A stretch of 5,785 nt of DNA from JBOFCO01 sp051646105. GTDB taxonomy: Bacteria; Pseudomonadota; Alphaproteobacteria; Rhodobacterales; Rhodobacteraceae. Positions 1 to 5,356 of this stretch are shown here, one piece after another. Position numbers and translations under genes: made by a program. Within the stretch, counting starts at the first letter, position 1. Every line of letters begins with the position of its first letter. Where the stretch lies: contig JBOFCO010000160.1 in the NCBI GenBank assembly GCA_051646105.1, positions 1 to 5,785 on the forward strand, in the 5' to 3' direction. A model generated the notes under the pieces. The model made no database searches, was not told where the DNA came from, and saw only the letters and a list, made by a program, of their open reading frames with translations.

Positions 1-437
1 TCGCGCGGGCCAAAGACCAGCGCCAGTTTCACGATGTGTGGGGCCAGAAAGGCCAATGCCAGCGTGGCCAGCAGCCCCGCCACAAAAGACCCGATTGCGG
101 CGGTTGCCAGCGCAGGCCCGCCACGCCCTGCACGGGCCATCTTGTTGCCCTCCAGCGCGGTCACGATACTCGCGCTTTCGCCGGGTGTGTTCAGCAGGAT
201 GGATGTGGTCGATCCGCCATACATGCCGCCATAATAGATGCCCGCAAACATGATCAGCGATCCCGCCGGATCAAGGCCATAGGTGACGGGCAGCAGCAGC
301 GCCACGGTCAGCGCGGGGCCAATGCCCGGCAACACGCCGACAGCGGTGCCAAGCGTCACACCGATCAGCGCGTATAGCAGGATCATCGGGTCAAGCGCGG
401 TGGCAAAGCCTTGCAGCAGGAAATCGAATGTTGTCAT
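1..437 (-). CDS. tctA: TctA large membrane subunit of a tripartite tricarboxylate transporter, N-terminal part
   Basis: Only the first 145 codons are present; the gene continues past the left edge (TctA proteins are usually about 500 residues). The translation MTTFDFLLQGFATALD... carries the family's hallmark stretches: GVLPGIGP at residues 34-41, YYGGMYGGSTTSILLNTPGE at about 68-87, and a glycine/alanine-rich membrane segment at 107-131. TctA (Pfam TctA/DUF112 type) is the many-helix inner-membrane subunit that carries the substrate across, driven by an ion gradient, with TctB as small partner and TctC as periplasmic binding protein. The ATG at 437 lies one base after the tctB stop, and GGGGGCTGAG just before it can serve as ribosome binding site. 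The start and family are near certain; the substrate (citrate, another tri- or dicarboxylate, or another small acid) cannot be told from this piece. Confidence 0.96.
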   Translation of the reverse strand, partial: MTTFDFLLQGFATALDPMILLYALIGVTLGTAVGVLPGIGPALTVALLLPVTYGLDPAGSLIMFAGIYYGGMYGGSTTSILLNTPGESASIVTALEGNKMARAGRGGPALATAAIGSFVAGLLATLALAFLAPHIVKLALVFGPR

Positions 438-438
438 C

Positions 439-930
439 TCAGCCCCCGAAGATCAGGGTTTCCAGAAAACCCGCTGGCAGGTTCAGCTTCAAAAGTTGGT
501 CGAAAACGCCGTAAACCAGCAGCGCAAAGGCGACACCAATGGGCAGCGTCAGCGCGAAATTGCGTTTGCCAAAGGCGGCGGCGGTGCAAGCAAAAAGCAA
601 TCCAGAGGCAACAGCGAAGCCAAGCACATGCAGCAGTGCCAGTTGCAAAGCGAGCCCGGCCAGAATGAAGATCACTGGCAAAATCTCTTGCTTTGGCACA
701 TCAGGTGCCGCTTGACGCAAGCCATTCCAGACATGGGCGGCAGCCAGCAGCAGCAGGCAAAAGCCCACAAAGCGCGGCGCATCACCTGACCCGACGCCTG
801 CATAACCGCCCTTGTCGGGGATAGCATTGCCCTGCCAGATCAGCAGCACACCCAGCCCGGCCAGCAAGGCCGCGATGATGAACGCAGCCCCATTGGGGCT
901 GCGTCCTTTTACCGGTTCAAGACCGCTCAT
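439..930 (-). CDS. tctB: TctB small membrane subunit of the TTT transporter
   Basis: A 163-residue protein of the usual TctB size with a short cytoplasmic N-terminus and four to five hydrophobic segments (about residues 15-33, 53-70, 83-102, 104-120 and 126-145). The GSGDAPRFVGF motif at 47-57, just before the second helix, and the C-terminal ...VFDQLLKLNLPAGFL (142-156) fit the TctB family (Pfam TctB). Sequence conservation in this family is low, so position between tctC and tctA is an important part of the call. TctB is the poorly conserved small integral subunit that pairs with TctA. Its ATG overlaps the tctC stop by four bases (ATGA, 927-930) and no good Shine-Dalgarno sits at proper distance, which suggests translation coupled to tctC. 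Its stop lies one base before the tctA start. Confidence 0.93.
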   Translation of the reverse strand: MSGLEPVKGRSPNGAAFIIAALLAGLGVLLIWQGNAIPDKGGYAGVGSGDAPRFVGFCLLLLAAAHVWNGLRQAAPDVPKQEILPVIFILAGLALQLALLHVLGFAVASGLLFACTAAAFGKRNFALTLPIGVAFALLVYGVFDQLLKLNLPAGFLETLIFGG

Positions 931-1871
931 TTCACCAGACCGATGTCCTTCAGGACGGCCGTCGTAGCTTCGATTTCCTTGGCCAGCTGCGCGTCAAAAT
1001 CGGCACCAGACAGATAGGTGTTGGCCCAGCCCTTGCTTTCCAGCGTTGCCTTCCAGCCTGCCGAATTCACCAGTGCTTCGATATCTGCGGTCACAGCGGC
1101 CTTCTGTTCGTCCGACAGGCCCGGCGCTGCCGCAACCATGCGCCAGTTCTGCACGTTCACGTCATAGCCCGATTCCATCAGCGTCGGTGCATCCGTGCCT
1201 GCCCATTTGTCGGCTGTGGAAACCGCGAGCATCCGCATCGTGCCTGCTTCGACCTGCGGCAGGAATTCACCCACGCCGGAAATACCCACGGTCACCTGAT
1301 TGCCCAGAATGGCCGCCAGCGCCTCACCACCGCCACTGAAGGCCACGTAGTTGATCTTGGTCGGGTCCACCCCTGCCGCCTTGGCCAAAAGGCCCACGGT
1401 GATGTGGTCAACGCCACCGGCCGAACCGCCAGCCCAAGACACTGACCCCGGATCCGCCTTCATCATCTCGACCAGTTCATTGATGTTCTGGATCGGGCTG
1501 GATGCAGATACTGCAATGCCCACGGCTTCGCCCGTCAGGCGTGCAATCGGCGTGACATCGGCCAGGGATACTGGCGATTCATTGGTCAGGATCGCGCCAA
1601 CCATCACATAGCCGCCAACGATCAGCTGGCTTGCGTCACCTGCGGTGCTGGATGCGAACTGCGCAAGGCCCACTGTGCCACCGGCACCCGGCACGTTCTG
1701 CACCTGCACGGATGGCGAAATGCCTTCGGCTTGCATGACCTCTTGCATGGCGCGCGCCGTGCTGTCCCAGCCGCCGCCGGGGGCTGCCGGTGCCATGATC
1801 ATGTAGTCGTCCGCAAAGGCGGGCACCGCCAAAGCTGCGGCAAAGGCAACGCTCAAAAGCGTGTGTTTCAT
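927..1871 (-). CDS. tctC: TctC periplasmic solute-binding protein (Bug family) of the TTT transporter
   Basis: A 314-residue protein, normal for the TctC/Bug family. It starts with a clear Sec signal peptide, MKHTLLSVAFAAALAVPAFA, with likely cleavage after AFA at residue 20. The mature part shows the two family ligand-pocket loops: MAPAAPGGGWDSTAR (26-40) and NVPGAGGTVG (59-68); WAGGSAGGVDH (146-156) and GGGEALAAILGNQV (180-193) also match family patterns. Bug proteins bind small carboxylates or related acids through water-bridged contacts in these loops and deliver them to TctA/TctB. The start at 1871 is chosen because it gives an intact signal peptide and follows GGGAGGAG with a 7-nt spacer; an in-frame ATG at 1958 would add 29 residues ahead of the signal and is not believed. 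tctC leads the tctCBA operon, 125 nt after the upstream binding-protein gene. The exact ligand is not predictable. Confidence 0.96.
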   Translation of the reverse strand: MKHTLLSVAFAAALAVPAFADDYMIMAPAAPGGGWDSTARAMQEVMQAEGISPSVQVQNVPGAGGTVGLAQFASSTAGDASQLIVGGYVMVGAILTNESPVSLADVTPIARLTGEAVGIAVSASSPIQNINELVEMMKADPGSVSWAGGSAGGVDHITVGLLAKAAGVDPTKINYVAFSGGGEALAAILGNQVTVGISGVGEFLPQVEAGTMRMLAVSTADKWAGTDAPTLMESGYDVNVQNWRMVAAAPGLSDEQKAAVTADIEALVNSAGWKATLESKGWANTYLSGADFDAQLAKEIEATTAVLKDIGLVK

Positions 1872-1878
1872 TGTGATT

Positions 1879-1886
1879 CTCCTCCC
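1879..1886 (-). promoter_or_regulatory. Strong ribosome binding site of tctC
   Basis: GGGAGGAG on the minus strand, separated by 7 nt from the ATG at 1871. This is the strongest properly spaced ribosome binding site in the window. It decides the tctC start and agrees with the high expression usual for periplasmic binding proteins relative to their membrane partners. Confidence 0.85.
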
Positions 1887-1889
1887 AAG

Positions 1890-1936
1890 GCACGGTTTTT
1901 GCGTGCAGATTGTGCAGGCTGGCACCTCCTCGTGCC
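1890..1936 (-). other. Structured 5' leader of tctC with two small hairpins
   Basis: Read on the minus strand, GGCAC (1936-1932) pairs with GTGCC (1925-1921) around the loop GAGGAG. Further down, GCACG (1906-1902) pairs with CGTGC (1894-1890) around CAAAAAC, ending just 3 nt before the tctC ribosome binding site. A perfect AGGAGG (1930-1925) spans the first loop but has no start codon at a useful distance behind it. The pairing is seen directly; any effect on translation is inference, since 5-bp stems occur by chance in GC-rich DNA. No known riboswitch class is recognised. Confidence 0.3.
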
Positions 1937-1953
1937 CGCCCTGACCAAAGTGC

Positions 1954-1982
1954 AGCATAGATACCTGTCAGAAAGCTGACAG
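1954..1982 (-). promoter_or_regulatory. Candidate sigma-70-type promoter of tctCBA
   Basis: On the minus strand, CTGTCA (1982-1977; 4 of 6 matches to TTGACA) and TATGCT (1959-1954; 4 of 6 to TATAAT) are separated by exactly 17 nt. This would start transcription near 1947 and give a leader of about 75 nt before tctC. The -35 element lies inside an arm of the palindrome at 1964-1983, so a protein bound there would directly affect the promoter. Weak matches and GC-rich background keep confidence modest; tctCBA may also be reached by readthrough from the binding-protein gene. Confidence 0.35.
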
Positions 1983-1983
1983 G
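1964..1983. repeat. Perfect 8-bp-arm inverted repeat between the binding-protein gene and tctC
   Basis: CCTGTCAG (1964-1971) and CTGACAGG (1976-1983) are exact reverse complements around the four bases AAAG. It begins 13 nt downstream of the stop of the binding-protein gene on the minus strand. It could be an operator, because it overlaps the candidate tctC promoter, or an RNA hairpin limiting readthrough into tctC. On the minus strand it is followed by TATCTATGC rather than a T-run, so a plain intrinsic terminator is unlikely. Confidence 0.6.
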
Positions 1984-1996
1984 CAGGCTCGCGGGC

Positions 1997-3058
1997 CTAT
2001 TCTCCGGCCAAGGCCTGTGCCCACAGCCGCAGCAGCCTTTGGCGCTTGGCCTGATCCAGATAGACCAGAACGCCGGGGCTGACCGGCACAGGGCGCAACT
2101 GATCACCCAAGGCTGCCTGCATCGCCGCCCCGCTGCCAGCGCCCGATACTTCCAGACTGACAGATGGCAGGCGCAGCTTGTCTGACAGCAGGGTCTGGCC
2201 ATCCGTGCTCATCAGAAACGCCAGAAAGGCCCGACCAAGATCGGGAGAGGCCGCTGCCCGCGGCACCATCGCCACGCGCGAGACGACAACGGTATAGTCA
2301 CGCAGCAGGACAAAGCCGATATCCGGCGCCAGCCGCGCCTGATCCGCCGCATAAGACCCAAGGATGTTATAGCCCAGCACCAGCCGGCCATCGGCAACCC
2401 GGTCAATAATGTCTTGCGACGTGGGAAAGGTCTGCAGGCCTGCCTTGCCCATCGCTCGCAGCAAAGACCAGATATCGGGAAAGTGTTCAGCATCGCGCGC
2501 CGCAAACAGATAGCCGACGGCAGACTTTTCAATGTCATAGGTGCCGATGCGGCCCGTCAGGCTTTCAGGCGCATTGGCCAGCCAATCCAGCAGTTCCAGC
2601 CGCGACTGCGGCGGGCCGTCCGGAAAGCTGGGTTTGTGATACACCAGCACGGCGGGTTCGAACGTCAGCGCAAAGGCCGTGTCCTGCCATTGCGCCCATT
2701 CTGGCCAGTCGCGCGCCATGGCAACCGACACCTCTTGCCCGTAACCATCGTTGGCAAGTTTCAGTTGCAGATCCATCGCCGAGGAAAACAGGAAATCGGC
2801 CGAAGCCTGCCCGGCATCCGTTTCCTGAATGACACGGGCGGCAATCTCACTGGCCAGCAGATCTTCATAACGCACGGCGACATCGGGATGGCCGGCCTGA
2901 AACGCCGCGATCAGCGTTGCAGCAAGGCGGCTGTCCAGCGTTGAATAGATCACAAGTTCCTGCGAGCCCTCGCCCGGTGCCGGGTAATGCGTGGCCTCTG
3001 GCATCGCAGGGCCAGCCAGAAAAAGCAAACTCAGAAGGGTGCCGGACAAAAGGCGCAT
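1997..3058 (-). CDS. Periplasmic substrate-binding protein of the ferric/AfuA-like ABC class, without ABC partners; possible sensor partner of TctE
   Basis: A 353-residue protein with a Sec signal peptide (MRLLSGTLLSLLFLAGPA, cleavage at about residue 18-22). The mature part has the extracellular solute-binding fold pattern: LVIYSTLDSRLAATLIAAFQ (35-54) opens the first lobe, VLVYHKPSF (137-145) and DGRLVLGYNILGSYA (223-237) lie at the hinge regions, and AFLAFLMSTDGQTLL (277-291) is the typical C-lobe helix of the AfuA/FbpA-like group (COG1840 type). The paired tyrosines used by true ferric-ion binders in the hinge are not evident, so an organic or phosphorylated ligand is more likely than iron. 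No ABC permease or ATPase gene lies beside it; its neighbours are tctCBA downstream on the same strand and the divergent tctDE 78 nt upstream. PgtC, a regulatory periplasmic protein of similar type working with PgtB/PgtA, is the closest functional precedent, so a sensing role with TctE is inferred. It may instead serve a distant ABC transporter. Confidence 0.88.
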   Translation of the reverse strand: MRLLSGTLLSLLFLAGPAMPEATHYPAPGEGSQELVIYSTLDSRLAATLIAAFQAGHPDVAVRYEDLLASEIAARVIQETDAGQASADFLFSSAMDLQLKLANDGYGQEVSVAMARDWPEWAQWQDTAFALTFEPAVLVYHKPSFPDGPPQSRLELLDWLANAPESLTGRIGTYDIEKSAVGYLFAARDAEHFPDIWSLLRAMGKAGLQTFPTSQDIIDRVADGRLVLGYNILGSYAADQARLAPDIGFVLLRDYTVVVSRVAMVPRAAASPDLGRAFLAFLMSTDGQTLLSDKLRLPSVSLEVSGAGSGAAMQAALGDQLRPVPVSPGVLVYLDQAKRQRLLRLWAQALAGE

Positions 3059-3066
3059 GGTGCCAA

Positions 3067-3083
3067 CCCTGCCAAAGACAGGG
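3067..3083. repeat. Short dyad in the divergent intergenic region
   Basis: CCCTG (3067-3071) and CAGGG (3079-3083) are inverted around seven bases. On the minus strand it reads CCCTGTCTTTGGCAGGG, sharing CCTGTC, TTT and CAGG with the larger palindrome before tctC. It also contains the only ribosome-binding-like AGGG before the binding-protein ATG at 3058. Either a regulator site for the divergent promoters or a small hairpin covering that ribosome binding site is possible; a 5-bp stem could also be chance. Confidence 0.3.
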
Positions 3084-3087
3084 GCGG

Positions 3088-3116
3088 TTCACAACAGCGC
3101 AGATCACTTCTAAGCT
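3088..3116 (+). promoter_or_regulatory. Candidate promoter of tctDE
   Basis: TTCACA (3088-3093; 5 of 6 matches to TTGACA) is followed after 17 nt by TAAGCT (3111-3116), which keeps the important first, second and last bases of TATAAT. Transcription would start at about 3122-3124, very close to the ribosome binding site, giving an almost leaderless-length 5' region of about 14 nt. No equally convincing minus-strand promoter for the binding-protein gene was found in the same 78-nt gap. Confidence 0.4.
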
Positions 3117-3121
3117 GCGGC

Positions 3122-3130
3122 AAGGGGGGG
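3122..3130 (+). promoter_or_regulatory. Ribosome binding site of tctD
   Basis: AAGGGGGGG ends 6 nt before the ATG at 3137. It supports this start over an in-frame upstream ATG at 2987, which would add 50 low-complexity residues that are antisense to the binding-protein signal peptide. The seven-G run is slightly unusual but is a usable purine-rich site. Confidence 0.7.
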
Positions 3131-3136
3131 CGCTTT

Positions 3137-3814
3137 ATGCGATTGCTGCTGGTCGAAGACGATCTGCCATTGGCCGAAGCACTGATGTCGCTTCTGGTGT
3201 CATCTGGCTATGCTGTCGACTGCGTGCATGATGGCGAGGCGGCGACGCATCTGGTTGCCACGGAACCCTTTGATCTGATGATCCTTGATCTGAACCTGCC
3301 GGAACTGGACGGGCTGTCCGTACTGCGCGCAATGCGCGCCCAAGGCAACCGTGCCGCCGTCATGATCCTGACCGCGCGCGGTGCGGCCGAAGACCGGGTG
3401 CGCGGGCTTGATCTGGGGGCAGATGATTACATGGCCAAACCCTTTGACGTGCGCGAGTTCGAAGCCCGCGTGCGATCCCTGTTGCGCAGGCAGGCGGGCC
3501 TGCGGTCATCCACGCTTGGGCTTGGGCCACTATCGCTGGATCTGAACAGCCGTCAGTTTTCAGCCAACGGGCAGACAATCGATCTGCCCCCGCGCGAACG
3601 CGCGATCCTGGAGCTGCTGCTGACGCGCGCAGGCAAGGTGGTGGCCAAAGAGGCGATCGTGCAGTCCGTCACATCGCTGGAAGACATCCTGTCAGACAAC
3701 GCAATCGAGCAGTATATCTCGCGCCTGCGCCGGCGCCTGAACCCGCTTGGGTTGGGGCTGCGCACGATCCGTGGCATTGGCTACATGATTGAAAAACCGG
3801 GCGAATGGTCGTGA
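3137..3814 (+). CDS. tctD: TctD-like OmpR/PhoB-family response regulator
   Basis: A 225-residue two-domain response regulator. The receiver (residues 1-115) has the acidic pair D8/D9 in LLLVEDD, the phospho-acceptor D51 in LMILDLNLPELDGL, the switch threonine T79 in LTAR and the conserved lysine K101 in AKPF. The C-terminal winged helix (about 130-220) has the OmpR-type PPRERAILELLL segment, the recognition-helix region SDNAIEQYISRLRRRL (186-201) and the closing wing TIRGIGYMI (210-218). All active-site residues are intact. On phosphorylation by TctE it should bind upstream of target promoters, most likely those of the divergent binding protein and tctCBA. It overlaps tctE by 10 nt, so the two are one operon. 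The TctD name rests on the neighbourhood as well as the domain type, since QseB/PmrA-like regulators look alike. Confidence 0.95.
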   Translation: MRLLLVEDDLPLAEALMSLLVSSGYAVDCVHDGEAATHLVATEPFDLMILDLNLPELDGLSVLRAMRAQGNRAAVMILTARGAAEDRVRGLDLGADDYMAKPFDVREFEARVRSLLRRQAGLRSSTLGLGPLSLDLNSRQFSANGQTIDLPPRERAILELLLTRAGKVVAKEAIVQSVTSLEDILSDNAIEQYISRLRRRLNPLGLGLRTIRGIGYMIEKPGEWS

Positions 3815-5205
3815 AGCCCTATTCCCTGCGCCGCCGACTTTTGTTGTGGATCCTGCTGGCGACCCTGGCGCTGGGCCTGCTGGCGCTGATTGACACATGG
3901 CGCGAGGCGCTGCGCACGGCGCAAAGCGTGTCTGACCGCGTGCTGGTTGGCTCGGCGCTGGCCATTGCCGAACGGGTAACGGTCGACGAATCCGGCGGGC
4001 TGGAGGTGGACATCCCGTTTTCATCGCTGGAAATGCTCACCTCGACCGCGCAGGACAAGGTGTTTTACCGCGTCGATGGCCCGGTTGGCCACTTTCTGAC
4101 CGGCTACCCCGACCTTGCCACTGTCGCAGCACCACCCGGTGGCGTGGCCTTTGCCGACGGCGTTTATGGTGATGTCGGCATCCGGTCCGCCACCCTGATG
4201 CGCGAAGTGTCCACCGGTGCCGCCTCGATCCGGTTCAGCGTCACCGTGGCCGAATCCACCCGTGCCCGTTCGGCCCTCGCGCGGTCCATTCTCGTGCGTT
4301 CGGCCTTGCGATTGGTCGTGCTCGTGCTTGGGGTCGCCACGCTGGTCTGGGTTGCTGTCACCGTCGCCCTGCGACCGCTCGAAAAGCTGGGAGAGGCCAT
4401 CGCCGAACGTTCACCGGGTGACCTGCGGCCCGTCACCGCCGATACGCCTGATGAGGTGGAACCCCTTGTCAGCGCGATCAACCTGTTCATGGATCGGCTG
4501 CAGACAGCCCTCGACGCATTGCGCAACTTTACCGGCAATGCCAGCCACCAGTTGCGCACGCCCCTTGCCGTTGTGCGCACACAGCTTGCGCTGATTGACC
4601 GAAGCACTGGGCCAGATGCGGCCACAGCTGCCAGCACCAAGGCGATTTCCGCGCTGGAACGTGCCGAAAGGGTGCTATCGCATCTTCTTGTTCTGGCGCG
4701 TGTCGATGCCAGCGCAGGCGCTGCAACGCTCGCATCCATTGATCTTGTGGCCACCGCAAAAGATCTTACATCCGAAATGGTGCCAGCGGCGCTTGCGCAG
4801 AACATTGACCTAGGCTTTGAAGGACCAGCCGTAGCGCAGGTACTGGCTGACCCGATCCTTCTGGCCGAATTGCTGCGAAACCTTGTTTCGAACGCCATTG
4901 CATATGCCGGGCAAGGGGCCGTGGTTACGGTGCGGGTTGTGGCGCAACCGGATCAGGTCTTGTTGCAGGTCGAAGACAATGGCCCCGGTCTGACAGACCA
5001 TCAGATGGCCATTGCCGTCCAGTCCAGACGCGGTTCATCGCGGCCGTTGCCGCATCTGCGCGGGGAAGGGGCCACTGGCATGGGTCTTGGCCTTGCCGTG
5101 GCTGTCGAAATCTCGGCGTTGTTTGGCACCAGCCTTTGCCTCGAACGGCCCATGTCCGGCACAGGCCTTTTGGCCTCAATAGCATTTACGCCAACCGCCG
5201 GATAA
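3805..5205 (+). CDS. tctE: TctE-like membrane sensor histidine kinase
   Basis: A 466-residue kinase of typical TctE size. Membrane helix 1 is at about 11-29 and helix 2 at about 167-189, enclosing a periplasmic domain of about 135 residues whose VFYRVDGPVGHFLTGYPDL (86-104) resembles the TctE-type N-terminal sensor domain (2CSK_N). A HAMP linker follows (about 190-235). The dimerisation domain has the phospho-accepting H248 in NASHQLRTPLA. The ATPase domain has the N box with N359 and N363 (LLRNLVSNAIAYA), the G1 box VEDNGPGL (389-396) and the G2 box GATGMGLGL (422-430). The stretch between G1 and G2 lacks the common F-box form (FERFYR-like); MAIAVQSRRGSS stands there. The kinase should phosphorylate TctD in response to a periplasmic ligand or ligand-loaded binding protein. 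The ATG at 3805 overlaps tctD by 10 nt; a GTG at 3811 (GTGA overlap) is an alternative start that would remove two residues. Confidence 0.94.
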   Translation: MVVKPYSLRRRLLLWILLATLALGLLALIDTWREALRTAQSVSDRVLVGSALAIAERVTVDESGGLEVDIPFSSLEMLTSTAQDKVFYRVDGPVGHFLTGYPDLATVAAPPGGVAFADGVYGDVGIRSATLMREVSTGAASIRFSVTVAESTRARSALARSILVRSALRLVVLVLGVATLVWVAVTVALRPLEKLGEAIAERSPGDLRPVTADTPDEVEPLVSAINLFMDRLQTALDALRNFTGNASHQLRTPLAVVRTQLALIDRSTGPDAATAASTKAISALERAERVLSHLLVLARVDASAGAATLASIDLVATAKDLTSEMVPAALAQNIDLGFEGPAVAQVLADPILLAELLRNLVSNAIAYAGQGAVVTVRVVAQPDQVLLQVEDNGPGLTDHQMAIAVQSRRGSSRPLPHLRGEGATGMGLGLAVAVEISALFGTSLCLERPMSGTGLLASIAFTPTAG

Positions 5206-5216
5206 AGGCGTTGGCG
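5189..5216 (+). terminator. Bulged hairpin over the tctE stop codon, possible 3' end signal
   Basis: CGCCAAC (5189-5195) pairs exactly with GTTGGCG (5210-5216). After one bulged C (5196), GCC (5197-5199) pairs with GGC (5207-5209), leaving a 7-base loop that contains the tctE TAA. This 10-bp GC-rich stem could mark or protect the 3' end of the tctDE transcript. It is followed by ATAACC, not a T-run, so it is not a textbook intrinsic terminator. A smaller hairpin (AGGCC, TTTT, GGCCT; 5163-5176) lies just before it. Confidence 0.35.
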
Positions 5217-5325
5217 ATAACCGCTGATACCGCAGTCACGGCGCGTGCAACACTGATCGTATTACCGCAAACGCGGCCATTGGCGCGGCAAAACGTTGAC
5301 CACAAGCAGCAAGGCATGACAAACC

Positions 5326-5342
5326 CTTGTTCGACAAACAAG
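5326..5342. promoter_or_regulatory. Dyad upstream of the LacI-type gene, candidate operator
   Basis: CTTGTT (5326-5331) and AACAAG (5337-5342) are exact inverted copies around CGACA, ending 14 nt before the LacI-type start codon. A TTGACC (5296-5301) upstream could be a -35 element, with only a poor -10 (GACAAA, 5318-5323), which would place the dyad over the transcription start. LacI-family repressors often regulate themselves from such sites; here that is inference from position and symmetry only. Nothing else convincing is seen in the gap 5206-5356. Confidence 0.3.
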
Positions 5343-5356
5343 AAAGCCTGCGACGC

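Noticed and set aside
283..789. Plus-strand open frame of 168 codons across tctA/tctB
   Set aside because: It is antisense to two well-recognised transporter genes, crosses their junction, and its glutamine-rich product resembles nothing known.
1872..1958. Upstream in-frame ATG at 1958 adding 29 residues to TctC
   Set aside because: It would bury the signal peptide, has no ribosome binding site, and overlaps the candidate -10 element; ATG 1871 has a strong ribosome binding site.
3040..3066. Sigma-54-like TGGCAC in front of the binding-protein gene on the minus strand
   Set aside because: The required GC at the -12 position does not follow at the right spacing, and the element would run into the start codon.
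2987..3136. 50-residue N-terminal extension of the response regulator
   Set aside because: The receiver domain begins at MRLLLVEDD (ATG 3137) with a ribosome binding site; the extension overlaps the start of the divergent binding-protein gene and has no receiver homology.
3688..3695. Another CCTGTCAG inside tctD
   Set aside because: It lacks the second inverted arm and lies in a conserved coding stretch (ILSDN), so it is most likely chance.
4164..4898. Long minus-strand open frame (244 codons) opposite tctE
   Set aside because: The product is arginine/serine/alanine-rich with no domain, and it lies wholly antisense to the catalytic and linker regions of a clearly real kinase; high GC makes such open frames common.
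5265..5276. CCGC-AAAC-GCGG mini-hairpin in the gap after tctE
   Set aside because: A 4-bp GC stem is expected by chance in this base composition and has no T-run or other signal next to it.
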